Source: Alphaproteobacteria bacterium (GTDB lineage Bacteria > Pseudomonadota > Alphaproteobacteria > Rickettsiales > SXRF01). From it: 64,000 nt of DNA. The translations under genes were made by a program, and so were the position numbers. Below, one piece after another: positions 1-7,965 of the stretch (positions are counted from its first letter, which is position 1; each line of letters opens with the position of its first letter). The notes under the pieces were generated by a model. It searched no databases and was not told the origin of the DNA. It saw nothing but the letters and a program-made list of their open reading frames with translations. The stretch lies in contig JANYES010000022.1 of the NCBI GenBank assembly GCA_025362975.1, forward strand, positions 39,699 to 103,698, written 5' to 3'.

Positions 1-471
1 CTGCTCGGTGATGCCACCCTGCCCGTCTTTGTGGGCGATGCCGGACATGAGGTAGACAGCGCTGAACTGCACGTGTGCGTCCTGCGTCCAATGCTCCGCT
101 TTGCGCAGCATGCCGGTTTCGGCGCAGCCGCGCCCGGCGAACTGCTCGACGATGTGCTGCATGTTGGGTACGTCGATGTAAAGATGGCCTTGCGCCGTGA
201 TACCGGCGGAGGCGGCGTGGTAGCTGTTGCCGTCGGGGATGGTGAAGGGGCGGACATGGGCGAGGAGCTGGTTGACCACCTGAAGCTGTTCGTTGGCAGT
301 GAGGTGGAGCTCGCCGATACTCATGCTTTGGTCGCTATTGCGCGTGGAAAACTGGATTTCGCCGTTGATCTCGGCCCAGCTTATCAAATTGCCGGACACG
401 AAGACGCTGCCGCTTCCCTTGCGATTTTGAAATGCGCTATCAACCAGGCCATTGAGCATAGTATCAACCAT
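1..471 (-). CDS. Cytidine deaminase-fold protein, N-terminal part (cut by window edge)
   Basis: Reading the minus strand from an ATG at 469-471 gives 157 uninterrupted codons to the window edge, so the C-terminus is missing. The order of elements resembles the cytidine deaminase fold: a YHAASAGI strand, a second strand (GHLYIDVPN), then GRGCAETGMLRKA, in which C-A-E looks like the zinc/catalytic CAE of tetrameric cytidine deaminases, then FSAVYLMSG. The second cysteine motif (PCxxC) would lie beyond the edge. A GGGGA lies just ahead of the first ATG; a second ATG is four codons in. The family assignment is inferred from the motif pattern. A nucleoside substrate cannot be claimed. Confidence 0.5.
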   Translation of the reverse strand, partial: MVDTMLNGLVDSAFQNRKGSGSVFVSGNLISWAEINGEIQFSTRNSDQSMSIGELHLTANEQLQVVNQLLAHVRPFTIPDGNSYHAASAGITAQGHLYIDVPNMQHIVEQFAGRGCAETGMLRKAEHWTQDAHVQFSAVYLMSGIAHKDGQGGITEQ

Positions 472-668
472 GTTCCCCGTTAATCAGTAACTTAAAATTA
501 CGTCTTGGACTGGACACCCCGCGCCACTGGTCATTTGACGGGCACATTAATTTTTTATTAATAGTCTCGTCATTTTGGGCGATTTGTCAATCTAAATACG
601 TACCAAAGCGTATCAGTATGCCGGGAGAAATTAGCACTGGTTTTTAAATAAGATTTTGGTGCGGGCGA

Positions 669-1601
669 CTAGAGCGGCAGAGTTTTGCTGTCGTAATGGA
701 CGGGCGTGGCGCGCGGCAACTGGTGCTTGAACCAGGTGAGCTGGCGCTTGGCGTAGTTGCGGGTGGCTTGGCAAGCGTTGGCCGTAGCTTCTTCGAGGGT
801 CAGTTCGTGCTTCAGATAGGCGCTGATTTCCTTGATGCCGACGGATTTCATGGAAGGGGCGTCTTGGGGGATACCTAGGGTCTGCAGTAGCTGGACTTCT
901 TCGATAGCCCCCTGCCCCAGCATCAGTTCAAAGCGCATGTCGCAACGTTTGTAAAGCGCATCGCGGGGGATATCAATTTGAAACAGCTTGAATTTTTCCG
1001 GTGCGTAGGGCGGCGTGGTGCCTTGCTCCTGCCACCAGCTGAGCGTGCGCCCGCTGCCGAGCCAGACTTCATAGGCGCGGATAAGGCGCTGGCGGTCATA
1101 GACAGCGAGGCGGGCGAAGAAGCCGGGGTCGATTTCGCGCAGGCGGTCGGCGAAGGCGGCCTTGCCCATGACCGCGAAATCGTTGACGGCTTGGACGCGC
1201 ACTTCCGGGGCAATGTCGGGGATGTCGGCAATGCCTTGAAGCAGGGCTTTGAGGTAGAGGCCCGTGCCGCCGACGACGATGGGCTGGACGGCGTTGGAGA
1301 GCGCCCAGTCGATTTCCATCTTGGCCATGCGCAGCCATTTGCCGGCGGAAAAGCTTTCAAGGGCCGAGAGAAAACCATAAAGCTTGTGTGGGGCGAGCGC
1401 CTCTTCGGCCTCGGTTGGGCGGGCGGTCAGGATGCGTAGTTCTTTGTAGACCTGCTGGCTGTCGGCATTGATGATGACACAATTTATGTTTTTTTTGGCA
1501 GTCTTTTGCGCTAAGGAAAGCGCCAAGCCCGATTTGCCGCTGGCCGTCGGGCCGCCGATAACAATGATGTCAGGAACTTGAATGGATATTAAGGTGGGCA
1601 T
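669..1601 (-). CDS. miaA: tRNA dimethylallyltransferase MiaA
   Basis: MiaA transfers a dimethylallyl group to N6 of A37 in tRNAs that read codons starting with U, the first step towards ms2i6A. The 310-residue length is normal for the family. The P-loop GPTASGKS is at residues 17-24, followed by the INADSQQVYKEL substrate-binding segment and the VVGGTGLYLKAL motif near residue 110. The ATG at 1601 lies head to head with serB, and the two starts overlap by about 2 bases, so the promoter of each gene must lie inside the other. No strong ribosome-binding site precedes this start. The family call is secure; the exact start is less so. Confidence 0.95.
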   Translation of the reverse strand: MPTLISIQVPDIIVIGGPTASGKSGLALSLAQKTAKKNINCVIINADSQQVYKELRILTARPTEAEEALAPHKLYGFLSALESFSAGKWLRMAKMEIDWALSNAVQPIVVGGTGLYLKALLQGIADIPDIAPEVRVQAVNDFAVMGKAAFADRLREIDPGFFARLAVYDRQRLIRAYEVWLGSGRTLSWWQEQGTTPPYAPEKFKLFQIDIPRDALYKRCDMRFELMLGQGAIEEVQLLQTLGIPQDAPSMKSVGIKEISAYLKHELTLEEATANACQATRNYAKRQLTWFKHQLPRATPVHYDSKTLPL

Positions 1602-2493
1602 GGATAATAAGACGGGATATGTCCTAACGCTGGTTGCGGATCAGTCGCAGCCGTTAACGCCGCATTTTTGCGAATCTATGCCTGCGTCGCTCAGTTTGCA
1701 AGGCATCACTGTGACGCGTACCGACTGGCTCAAGGAAGGTGTGGCGTGCGATCTCTATCTCGAAGGAGGCGACCCGGCTTCTTATGACGGGTTGATTGCC
1801 CAGATCATGGCCGACCAGCCTTATGACGCGGTGGTCCAAGCTGTTGAGTTGAGGCGCAAAAAACTTTTAATCAGCGATATGGACTCGACCATGATAACCG
1901 TCGAATGCATCGACGAGCTGGCCGATTTTGTCGGTAAAAAAGCCGAGGTGTCGATCATTACCGAGCGCGCCATGAACGGTGAGCTGGACTTCCCTTCGGC
2001 ACTGCGCGAACGGGTAGCGCTGCTTAAAGGCCTGCCAGAAGAAGTGCTGGAGGAATGCTATAACGAGCGGGTAAAGATGATGTCGGGCGCCAAGAAGCTG
2101 GTGCAGGCGATGGTCAAGGCAGGCGCGCATTGTGTACTCGTGTCGGGCGGGTTTACGTTCTTTACTTCGCGGGTGGCGAGCGAATTGGGATTCCATGAGG
2201 ATTATGCCAATACGCTAACCATTAAACACGGGGTGCTGACCGGCACGGTCGGTGAGCCGATTCTGGGCAAGGAAGCCAAGCTTGCCACCTTGCAGGCATG
2301 CTGTGCGAAACTGGCAATTTCTGTCGGTGAAGTGCTGGCGGTGGGCGACGGGGCCAATGATTTGCCGATGCTGATGGCGGCGGGATTGGGCGTTGCCTAT
2401 CATGCCAAGCCCGTGGTGCGAGCGCAGGCTAATGCGCGTATTAATGTGTGCGATTTAAGTGCGTTGCTTTACGTTCAGGGGTATCGCGGTTAA
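1600..2493 (+). CDS. serB: Phosphoserine phosphatase SerB
   Basis: SerB is a cytoplasmic HAD-superfamily enzyme that dephosphorylates L-phosphoserine in the last step of serine synthesis. The protein of 297 residues has a divergent N-terminal regulatory region (about 1-80) and the HAD core: SDMDSTMITVE with nucleophile D93 and general acid D95, VSGGFTFF (motif II), and GDGANDLPML (motif IV). I chose the ATG at 1600, preceded by AAGGTGG. An ATG at 1582 with AGGA upstream would add six residues and is a real alternative, at the cost of more overlap with miaA. Confidence 0.93.
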   Translation: MDNKTGYVLTLVADQSQPLTPHFCESMPASLSLQGITVTRTDWLKEGVACDLYLEGGDPASYDGLIAQIMADQPYDAVVQAVELRRKKLLISDMDSTMITVECIDELADFVGKKAEVSIITERAMNGELDFPSALRERVALLKGLPEEVLEECYNERVKMMSGAKKLVQAMVKAGAHCVLVSGGFTFFTSRVASELGFHEDYANTLTIKHGVLTGTVGEPILGKEAKLATLQACCAKLAISVGEVLAVGDGANDLPMLMAAGLGVAYHAKPVVRAQANARINVCDLSALLYVQGYRG

Positions 2494-2506
2494 CATTAGG
2501 GATTCT

Positions 2507-2727
2507 ATGCACAAAGGCATCGCTGATCGGCATTCGGTGCGGGGATTTACGTGCTTATGGGTGTTTCTGACGCATGCGAGCTAGATGGGGTATGTGGCGC
2601 ATCTGCGCGGACGCGCTGGGTATTACGCAATGGGGCGCTCGTATTTTTCGGGACGATAAGCTTTCCATTTTACCTGATTCACCCGCTGGCGTTGCAGATG
2701 GCGATAAGCTGCCGTATGACGCGGTGA
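2507..2727 (+). pseudogene. Collapsed acyltransferase-3 family relic (N- and C-terminal ends joined)
   Basis: From the ATG at 2507 the frame reads a short peptide containing SVRGFTCLWVFLTHAS and stops at TAG 2582-2584. The SVRG..CLWVFLxHA pattern is the usual first membrane helix of acyltransferase family 3 (OafA/YrhL). A second frame, open from about 2593 to the TGA at 2725-2727, reads VFFGTISFPFYLIHPLALQM, the usual last-helix pattern of the same family. Only about 9 bases separate the fragments, so roughly 300 internal residues are gone. It is not a copy of the intact acyltransferase at 7958-9838, whose N-terminus differs. The two matches were found by eye; together they are persuasive. 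Confidence 0.55.
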
Positions 2728-2793
2728 ACCTTTATCGTACCGGAGCATGCGCATTCGGGCTGCATATGCGGTGCGCCGGTTGCTCGCTTAGCG

Positions 2794-4329
2794 CTATTTC
2801 GCTTTTTCTTGTTTCTTTTCTTCCTTCTTTTCCTCGGCGGTCGGCAAGGTGACGAAGGCGGTGTCCTTATCGCGGGCCACGCGCACGAGGGCGTATTTGC
2901 GGCCTGCCTTGCGGGCGGCTTCGAACGCTTTTTTGAGGTCGTCAGCTGTTTTGAGCGGTACGTTGTTGACGTCCACCAGCACGTCGCCCGGGCGCACGCC
3001 GCGCTTGGCGGCTTCCGAGCTGTTATTGACGTCGACGACCGCCACACCGGCTTGCGTGTCGGGAAGGTTGAGCTCGGTGCGCAGCTTGGCGGTTAACGGC
3101 GAGACCTGCATGCCCATCACGGTTTCGGATTCGGAGCTTTTATTTTTGGATTTTTTGTTCTTGTCCTTGTCGTTGGTGTCGACGTCGTCTTCGTGCTCGT
3201 CCAGCTCGCCTATCGCGATCTGCACGGTTTTGGAGGCGCTATTGCGCCAGTAGGTCACGCTGGAGGTTTTGCCGATTTTAGTTTCGGCCACCATGCGCGG
3301 CAGGAAGCGCATTTCGGCGATGTCCTTACCGTCGAAATTGGTGATAATGTCGCCGGCTTTAATGCCAGCCTTATCGGCAGGGCTGTCTTTGCCGACTTCG
3401 AGCACGAGAGCGCCCATCGTCTTGGTGAGGCCTACTGATTCGGCGGCTTCTTCGGATACCTGCTGGATTTTGATGCCCAGCCAGCCGCGATGGGTTTTGC
3501 CGAATTGTTTCAACTGGTCGATGACCGGTTTGGCGAGGGCCGTCGGGATGGCGAAGCCAATGCCGATGGAACCGCCGGACGGCGAGAAGATGGCGGTGTT
3601 GATGCCAATGACTTCGCCTTTTAAGTTAAATAGCGGGCCGCCCGAATTGCCGCGGTTGATGGGGGCATCGGTCTGTAAGAAATCGTCGAAGGGGCCAGCG
3701 TTGATGGAGCGCTGACGGGCGGAGATGATGCCTTGGGTGACGGAGCCACCGAGGCCGTACGGGTTGCCGATGGCCACCACCCAGTCGCCGACGCGCATGG
3801 CGTCGGAGTCGCCCAGCGGGACGAAGGGCAGTTCTTTTTTCGGTTCGATCTTGAGCAGGGCCAGGTCGGTTTTTTTGTCGCGGCCGATGATCTTGGCGGT
3901 GTATTTGGTGTTGTCAACGAGGGTGACGGTGACTTCGTCGGAGTCGTCGATCACGTGGTTATTGGTGATGATAAAGCCGGTGGCATCGATGATGAAGCCG
4001 GAGCCGAGGGAATACATTTCCTGATCTGGGGCGTTATTGTCGGGGTTGGTGTTTTTACCGCCGCGCTGCTGCTTGCCGAACTGGTCGAAGAACTGGCGGA
4101 AGGGCTCGAATTCCGGCGTGTCGGGCAAATCCTGGAACGGGTTGCCCAGTTGGCCTGCGCCACCGCCTTTGACTTTCTGGGTGGTCGAAACGTTGACGAC
4201 CGCCGGGGAAAGTTTTTCCACGAGGTCGGCGAAGCTTGCCGGGCGCTCCTGTTGCGCGAGTGCGGGCGTCGCGTAAGGCAGCGCGGCGGTGGTGATGGTC
4301 AGTAACAGGGCTAATGGAATGTATTTCAT
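2794..4329 (-). CDS. degP: Periplasmic serine protease/chaperone DegP (HtrA, Do family)
   Basis: This is an envelope protease that degrades or refolds misfolded periplasmic and outer-membrane proteins. The 511 residues begin with a signal peptide (about 1-25, ending ALAQ). The trypsin-like domain follows, with the triad H125 (ITNNHVID), D155 (KTDLALLK) and S229 (NRGNSGGPL). Two PDZ domains come next, around 275-370 and 405-495, separated by a lysine/aspartate-rich linker. The tail is highly charged (EEKKEEKKQEKAK). The start overlaps the stop of the acetyltransferase gene as ATGA, with AGGACAG upstream, so it is probably translated as the last gene of the hflK-hflC operon. The family is certain; DegP versus DegQ/MucD is not distinguished. 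Confidence 0.95.
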   Translation of the reverse strand: MKYIPLALLLTITTAALPYATPALAQQERPASFADLVEKLSPAVVNVSTTQKVKGGGAGQLGNPFQDLPDTPEFEPFRQFFDQFGKQQRGGKNTNPDNNAPDQEMYSLGSGFIIDATGFIITNNHVIDDSDEVTVTLVDNTKYTAKIIGRDKKTDLALLKIEPKKELPFVPLGDSDAMRVGDWVVAIGNPYGLGGSVTQGIISARQRSINAGPFDDFLQTDAPINRGNSGGPLFNLKGEVIGINTAIFSPSGGSIGIGFAIPTALAKPVIDQLKQFGKTHRGWLGIKIQQVSEEAAESVGLTKTMGALVLEVGKDSPADKAGIKAGDIITNFDGKDIAEMRFLPRMVAETKIGKTSSVTYWRNSASKTVQIAIGELDEHEDDVDTNDKDKNKKSKNKSSESETVMGMQVSPLTAKLRTELNLPDTQAGVAVVDVNNSSEAAKRGVRPGDVLVDVNNVPLKTADDLKKAFEAARKAGRKYALVRVARDKDTAFVTLPTAEEKKEEKKQEKAK

Positions 4330-4817
4330 GCTGTCCTCTTAAACTGCGCTTCGGTTAAACGGTAGACCGTCCATTCATTCATGGGTTTGGCGCCCATAGT
4401 TTCATAAAAATCAATCGCGGGTTGGTTCCAGTCCAGTACCCACCATTCGATGCGGCCGCAATCGCGCGCGGCGGCTATGCGCTCGATTTCGGCGAAGAGG
4501 GTTTTGCCGATGCCCTGCCCGCGCGCGCGTTCGCGCACGTAGATGTCTTCAATGTAGAGGCCGGGTTTGGCGAGGAAGGTGGAGTAATTGTGGAAGAACA
4601 GGCAAAAACCGGCAATGCCTTCTGCGTTCTCGGCCAATAGCACCTCTGCGTAGGATTTGGCGCCGAAGAGGGTTTTTTTAAGGCCTTCTTTGGTGGCCAC
4701 GACATCCTGCGCGAGCTGCTCAAATTCGGCGAGTTCTTTAATCATTGCCAGAATAACCGGGACGTCTTCGCGTGTAGCGAAACGCGCGGCAAGGTCTAGT
4801 TGCGTGTCAACGGGCAT
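4326..4817 (-). CDS. GNAT-family N-acetyltransferase
   Basis: This 163-residue protein is a single GNAT domain. RFATREDVPVILAMIKELAEFE forms the first strand and helix, and the acetyl-CoA loop is seen in VRERARGQGIGKTLFAEIERIAAARDCGRIEWWVLDWN. The ending FYETMGAKPMNEWTVYRL is typical of spermine/spermidine- or diamine-acetyltransferase-like GNATs, but the substrate cannot be read from sequence. I chose the ATG at 4817, which overlaps the last bases of hflC. Upstream in the same frame lies only hflC read out of phase. It is translationally coupled on both sides (hflC before, degP after). Confidence 0.9.
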   Translation of the reverse strand: MPVDTQLDLAARFATREDVPVILAMIKELAEFEQLAQDVVATKEGLKKTLFGAKSYAEVLLAENAEGIAGFCLFFHNYSTFLAKPGLYIEDIYVRERARGQGIGKTLFAEIERIAAARDCGRIEWWVLDWNQPAIDFYETMGAKPMNEWTVYRLTEAQFKRTA

Positions 4818-5709
4818 TGGTGGCCGCGCCCTTTTCCATGTAGCGCAGGAAATCGTTGTCCGGGGACATGACGAGCGTGGTGTCTTTAGAGGAGAGCGAT
4901 TTGCGGTAGGCCTGCATGGTGCGGTAGAACTGGAAGAAATCCGGGTCCTGACCGAAAGATTCGGCGAAAATGTGGGTAGCCTCGCCGTCGCCTTCGCCGC
5001 GGAGGATTTCGGCTTTTTTATGCGCTTCGGCGAGCAGGATGGTGCGTTCCTTGTCGGCTTGCGAACGGATTTTCTGGGCATCTTCGGCGCCTTGGGCGCG
5101 GTACTGGTTGGCGGCGCGGTTGCGCTCGGTCTGCATTCGCTTGTAGATGCCTTCGGAGTTGGCGGGCGGCAGATCGGCGCGCTTGATGCGCACGTCGACG
5201 ATGTCGATGCCGAAGCCGCCTTCGTTGCCTTTGTGGCCTTTGATGCCTTGGGCCTGGGCGTTCACCAGATCGCGGATTTGCTGCATCAGCTCGGCGCGTT
5301 TTTCGGAGATGATAGTGGCGAGCGTTACGTTGCCGAGCGCCTGTCGCAGGGATGATTCGACGATGGAGTTCAGGCGCGAGCGCATGGTGCGTTCATCGGC
5401 GACCGATTGCTTGAAGCGCAACGGATCGGCGATGCGGTAGCGCACGAAGGTGCTGACGCGCAGGCGCTTCTGGTCGGAGGCGATGACTTCCTTGGTTTCG
5501 GCTTCGAAGTCCAACAGGCGTTTATCATAGTATTCGACGTTCTGGATGAAGGGCAACTTGAATTTCAGCCCCGGCTCCTGTTCGACGCGTTCGGGCTTGC
5601 CGAACTGGAGCACGAGCGCTTGCTCAGTCTGGTCGACGGTGAAGATGGAATTGGTGAGGACGAATAAGCCCACGGCGCCAATGATAAGAGCGGTACCTAG
5701 CGTTTTCAT
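4807..5709 (-). CDS. hflC: HflC, membrane modulator of FtsH
   Basis: HflC pairs with HflK in a large periplasm-facing cage around FtsH that controls degradation of membrane proteins. The 300 residues start with one membrane anchor (about 5-22, TALIIGAVGLFVLTNSIF). The SPFH/band-7 domain follows (VDQTEQALVLQFGKP onward). A long coiled coil rich in charged residues and Ala (about 190-260) is followed by FFQFYRTMQAYRKSL, a typical HflC ending. Its ATG overlaps the hflK stop (ATGA). Gene order hflK-hflC is canonical. Confidence 0.95.
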   Translation of the reverse strand: MKTLGTALIIGAVGLFVLTNSIFTVDQTEQALVLQFGKPERVEQEPGLKFKLPFIQNVEYYDKRLLDFEAETKEVIASDQKRLRVSTFVRYRIADPLRFKQSVADERTMRSRLNSIVESSLRQALGNVTLATIISEKRAELMQQIRDLVNAQAQGIKGHKGNEGGFGIDIVDVRIKRADLPPANSEGIYKRMQTERNRAANQYRAQGAEDAQKIRSQADKERTILLAEAHKKAEILRGEGDGEATHIFAESFGQDPDFFQFYRTMQAYRKSLSSKDTTLVMSPDNDFLRYMEKGAATNAR

Positions 5710-6812
5710 TTCGCGTCCTCCGCTTTTTTAAGCTCCGGCAGCGGCAGGTACGGCACGACGCCGCCTTTGCTGTCGACGACCACTTTGGTCATGCCCTGTA
5801 AGATCTCTTCCATCGTTTCTAAGTACATGCGCTTGCGGGTGACGTCCTTGGCTTGCTTGTACTGGCCGTACACGGCCAGGAAGCGGGAGGCCTCGCCTTG
5901 CGAACGGGCGATGACTTCTTGCTTATAAGCTTCAGCGTCGAGCACGATTTTCTGCGCTTCGCCGCGCGCCCTCGGTACGATGTCGTTATGGTAAGCGCCA
6001 GCTTGGTTGCGGGCGGTTTCCATGTCGGCGATGGCGGTCTGCACGTCACGCTGGGCGTCGAGCACTTCGGCTGGCGGGTCGGCTTTGAGCAGGTTAACGC
6101 TGACGACTTCGATACCGGCTTTATAGGAGTTCAGCACGTCCTGGATGAGCTTTTTGGTATCCTGGGCTACCTGCAGCTTGCCTTCGGCTAAGACTGTTGC
6201 GATTTCGGATTTGCCGATGACTTCGCGCATGGCGCTTTCGGACACGGTTTTGACGGTTTCTTCGGGGTTGCGCACGTTGAAGATGAAGTCGGGCGCGGAA
6301 GAAATTTTCCACTGCACTTCGAAATCGATGTCGAGGATGTTTTCGTCGCCGGTCAGCATCAGGCTTTCTTCGTTGACGGCGGCTTCGTTAGTTTTGGCGC
6401 GTGAGCCTGAGTGGAAGCCGATTTCAACATGGTTGATGGAGGTGACGCGCGGAGTTTCGACTTCTTCGATGGGGTACGGCAAATGGTAGTTCAGGCCCGC
6501 GCCGGAGGTGGTGTGATAGGCGCCGAAGCGGGTGACGACGCCCTGCTCGTCGGCTTTGACGAAGTAGATGCCGGAGGACAGCCACAGCAGCACGACGACC
6601 GCGCCGATCAGCATGGCGCCTTTGCCGCCTTCGGAGCCGTTGCCGGGCATGAAATTGCGCAGATGGTCGGTGGCGCGGCGGATCATGTCGTCGAAATCGG
6701 GGCCGCCGGACGGGGGCTTGCCGTCGTTGCCGCCTTTGTTGCCGCCGTTATTGTTGTTACCGGGGGGAGCGCCCCAAGGGCCATGATTATGGTCTTTATC
6801 ACCCCAGGCCAT
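5706..6812 (-). CDS. hflK: HflK, membrane modulator of FtsH
   Basis: HflK is the partner of HflC in the FtsH regulatory complex of the inner membrane. The 368 residues begin with a cytoplasmic Gly/Asn/Pro-rich segment (1-60, with the MAWGDKDHNHGPWG start typical of HflK). One membrane helix (about 66-85, AMLIGAVVVLLWLSSGIYFV) follows, then an SPFH domain (VKADEQGVVTRFGAY onward) and a coiled coil containing ARGEAQKIVLDAEAYKQEV. It is the first gene of the operon hflK-hflC-GNAT-degP, divergent from mrp across an 82-base spacer that should hold both promoters. Confidence 0.95.
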   Translation of the reverse strand: MAWGDKDHNHGPWGAPPGNNNNGGNKGGNDGKPPSGGPDFDDMIRRATDHLRNFMPGNGSEGGKGAMLIGAVVVLLWLSSGIYFVKADEQGVVTRFGAYHTTSGAGLNYHLPYPIEEVETPRVTSINHVEIGFHSGSRAKTNEAAVNEESLMLTGDENILDIDFEVQWKISSAPDFIFNVRNPEETVKTVSESAMREVIGKSEIATVLAEGKLQVAQDTKKLIQDVLNSYKAGIEVVSVNLLKADPPAEVLDAQRDVQTAIADMETARNQAGAYHNDIVPRARGEAQKIVLDAEAYKQEVIARSQGEASRFLAVYGQYKQAKDVTRKRMYLETMEEILQGMTKVVVDSKGGVVPYLPLPELKKAEDAK

Positions 6813-6894
6813 CGAACTTCCTCAAATTAGTGTATGGACAAACAATTGCTATTTCGCCTATCACTATCACGATTCCACATAAATTTTCAAGCAA

Positions 6895-7965
6895 ATGTCA
6901 TCGATAACACCAGAAATTATAAAAAATAATCTAGCCGGGGTCTACGATCCGGATACGGGCGTCGACGTGGTGTCTTCGGGCATGATTTCGGGCGTGGTGG
7001 TGCGCGAGGGTGCCAGCGGTGCCAAGGTTGGGTTTGTGATTACCATTGAGGCGCGCGACCGCGACCGCAAGGCGTATTTACGTGAGGCGTGCGAAACGCA
7101 GGTGAAGAAACTCGCCGGGGTTGAGTCGGTGACGGCGGTGCTGACGGCGCAGAATTCTGAGGCCATTCCTCCTAAGCCGGAGGCGGGGTATAGCCAACCG
7201 CGCGAGCGCGCCGTGTGGAACGTGACGCCGGTGGAAGGGGTGCGCCGGGTCATTGCGGTGGCGTCGGGCAAGGGCGGTGTCGGGAAGTCGACCACGGCGG
7301 TGAATTTAGCGCTGGCGATGCAGCGCACGGGGTTGCGCGTAGGGCTTCTGGATGCGGATATTTACGGGCCGTCGCTGCCGCGCATGCTGGGGCTGGCAAA
7401 CGATAAGCCGGAGATTGTTGATAATAAAATGGTGGCGCCCGTAGCGCACGGGATTCAATGCATGTCGATGGGGTTTATTACCGGCGATGAGGCGGCGGTG
7501 CTGCGTGGTCCGATGATCAGCAAGACGCTGCACCAGCTCTTGCGGTTTACGCATTGGGGCACGGCCGATGCGCCGCTGGACGTGCTGCTGGTGGACATGC
7601 CGCCGGGGACGGGGGATATCCATTTAAGCCTCGTGCAGCAAACACCGCTGGCGGGAGCGGTGATCGTGACCACGCCGCAGGAAGTAGCGGTGATGGATGC
7701 GCGCAAATGCCTGAAGATGTTCTTGAAGGTCGAGGTGCCGATTCTTGGCATTATTGAGAATATGAGTTACTTTATTGATGCGCGCGGGGAGCGTTTGGCG
7801 CTGTTCGGACAGGGCGGCGGCAAGCGGCTGGCGGACGAGGCGGGCGTGCCCCTGCTCGGCGAAATCCCGATGGATGCGGGGATCGGCGCGGCGGTTGAGC
7901 GTGGCGATATGTATGCGGGCGATGCCGCAGGGGCTTACGCGCAGGCGGCGCAAAAGCTTACTTAA
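6895..7965 (+). CDS. mrp: Mrp/ApbC-type P-loop ATPase, iron-sulfur cluster carrier family
   Basis: This family carries or inserts Fe-S clusters. The 356 residues have an N-terminal MIP18/DUF59 domain (about 1-85) and a ParA/MinD-like ATPase with a deviant Walker A, SGKGGVGKST, at 124-133. DADIYGPSLPRML and LLVDMPPGTGD follow. The segment after ENMSYF, where E. coli Mrp has its CxxC cluster ligands, reads IDARGERLALFG and has no cysteines. I recall similar loss in other alphaproteobacterial members but cannot check. The ATG at 6895 has no strong ribosome-binding site. The end overlaps the convergent acyltransferase gene by 8 bases. Confidence 0.9.
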   Translation: MSSITPEIIKNNLAGVYDPDTGVDVVSSGMISGVVVREGASGAKVGFVITIEARDRDRKAYLREACETQVKKLAGVESVTAVLTAQNSEAIPPKPEAGYSQPRERAVWNVTPVEGVRRVIAVASGKGGVGKSTTAVNLALAMQRTGLRVGLLDADIYGPSLPRMLGLANDKPEIVDNKMVAPVAHGIQCMSMGFITGDEAAVLRGPMISKTLHQLLRFTHWGTADAPLDVLLVDMPPGTGDIHLSLVQQTPLAGAVIVTTPQEVAVMDARKCLKMFLKVEVPILGIIENMSYFIDARGERLALFGQGGGKRLADEAGVPLLGEIPMDAGIGAAVERGDMYAGDAAGAYAQAAQKLT

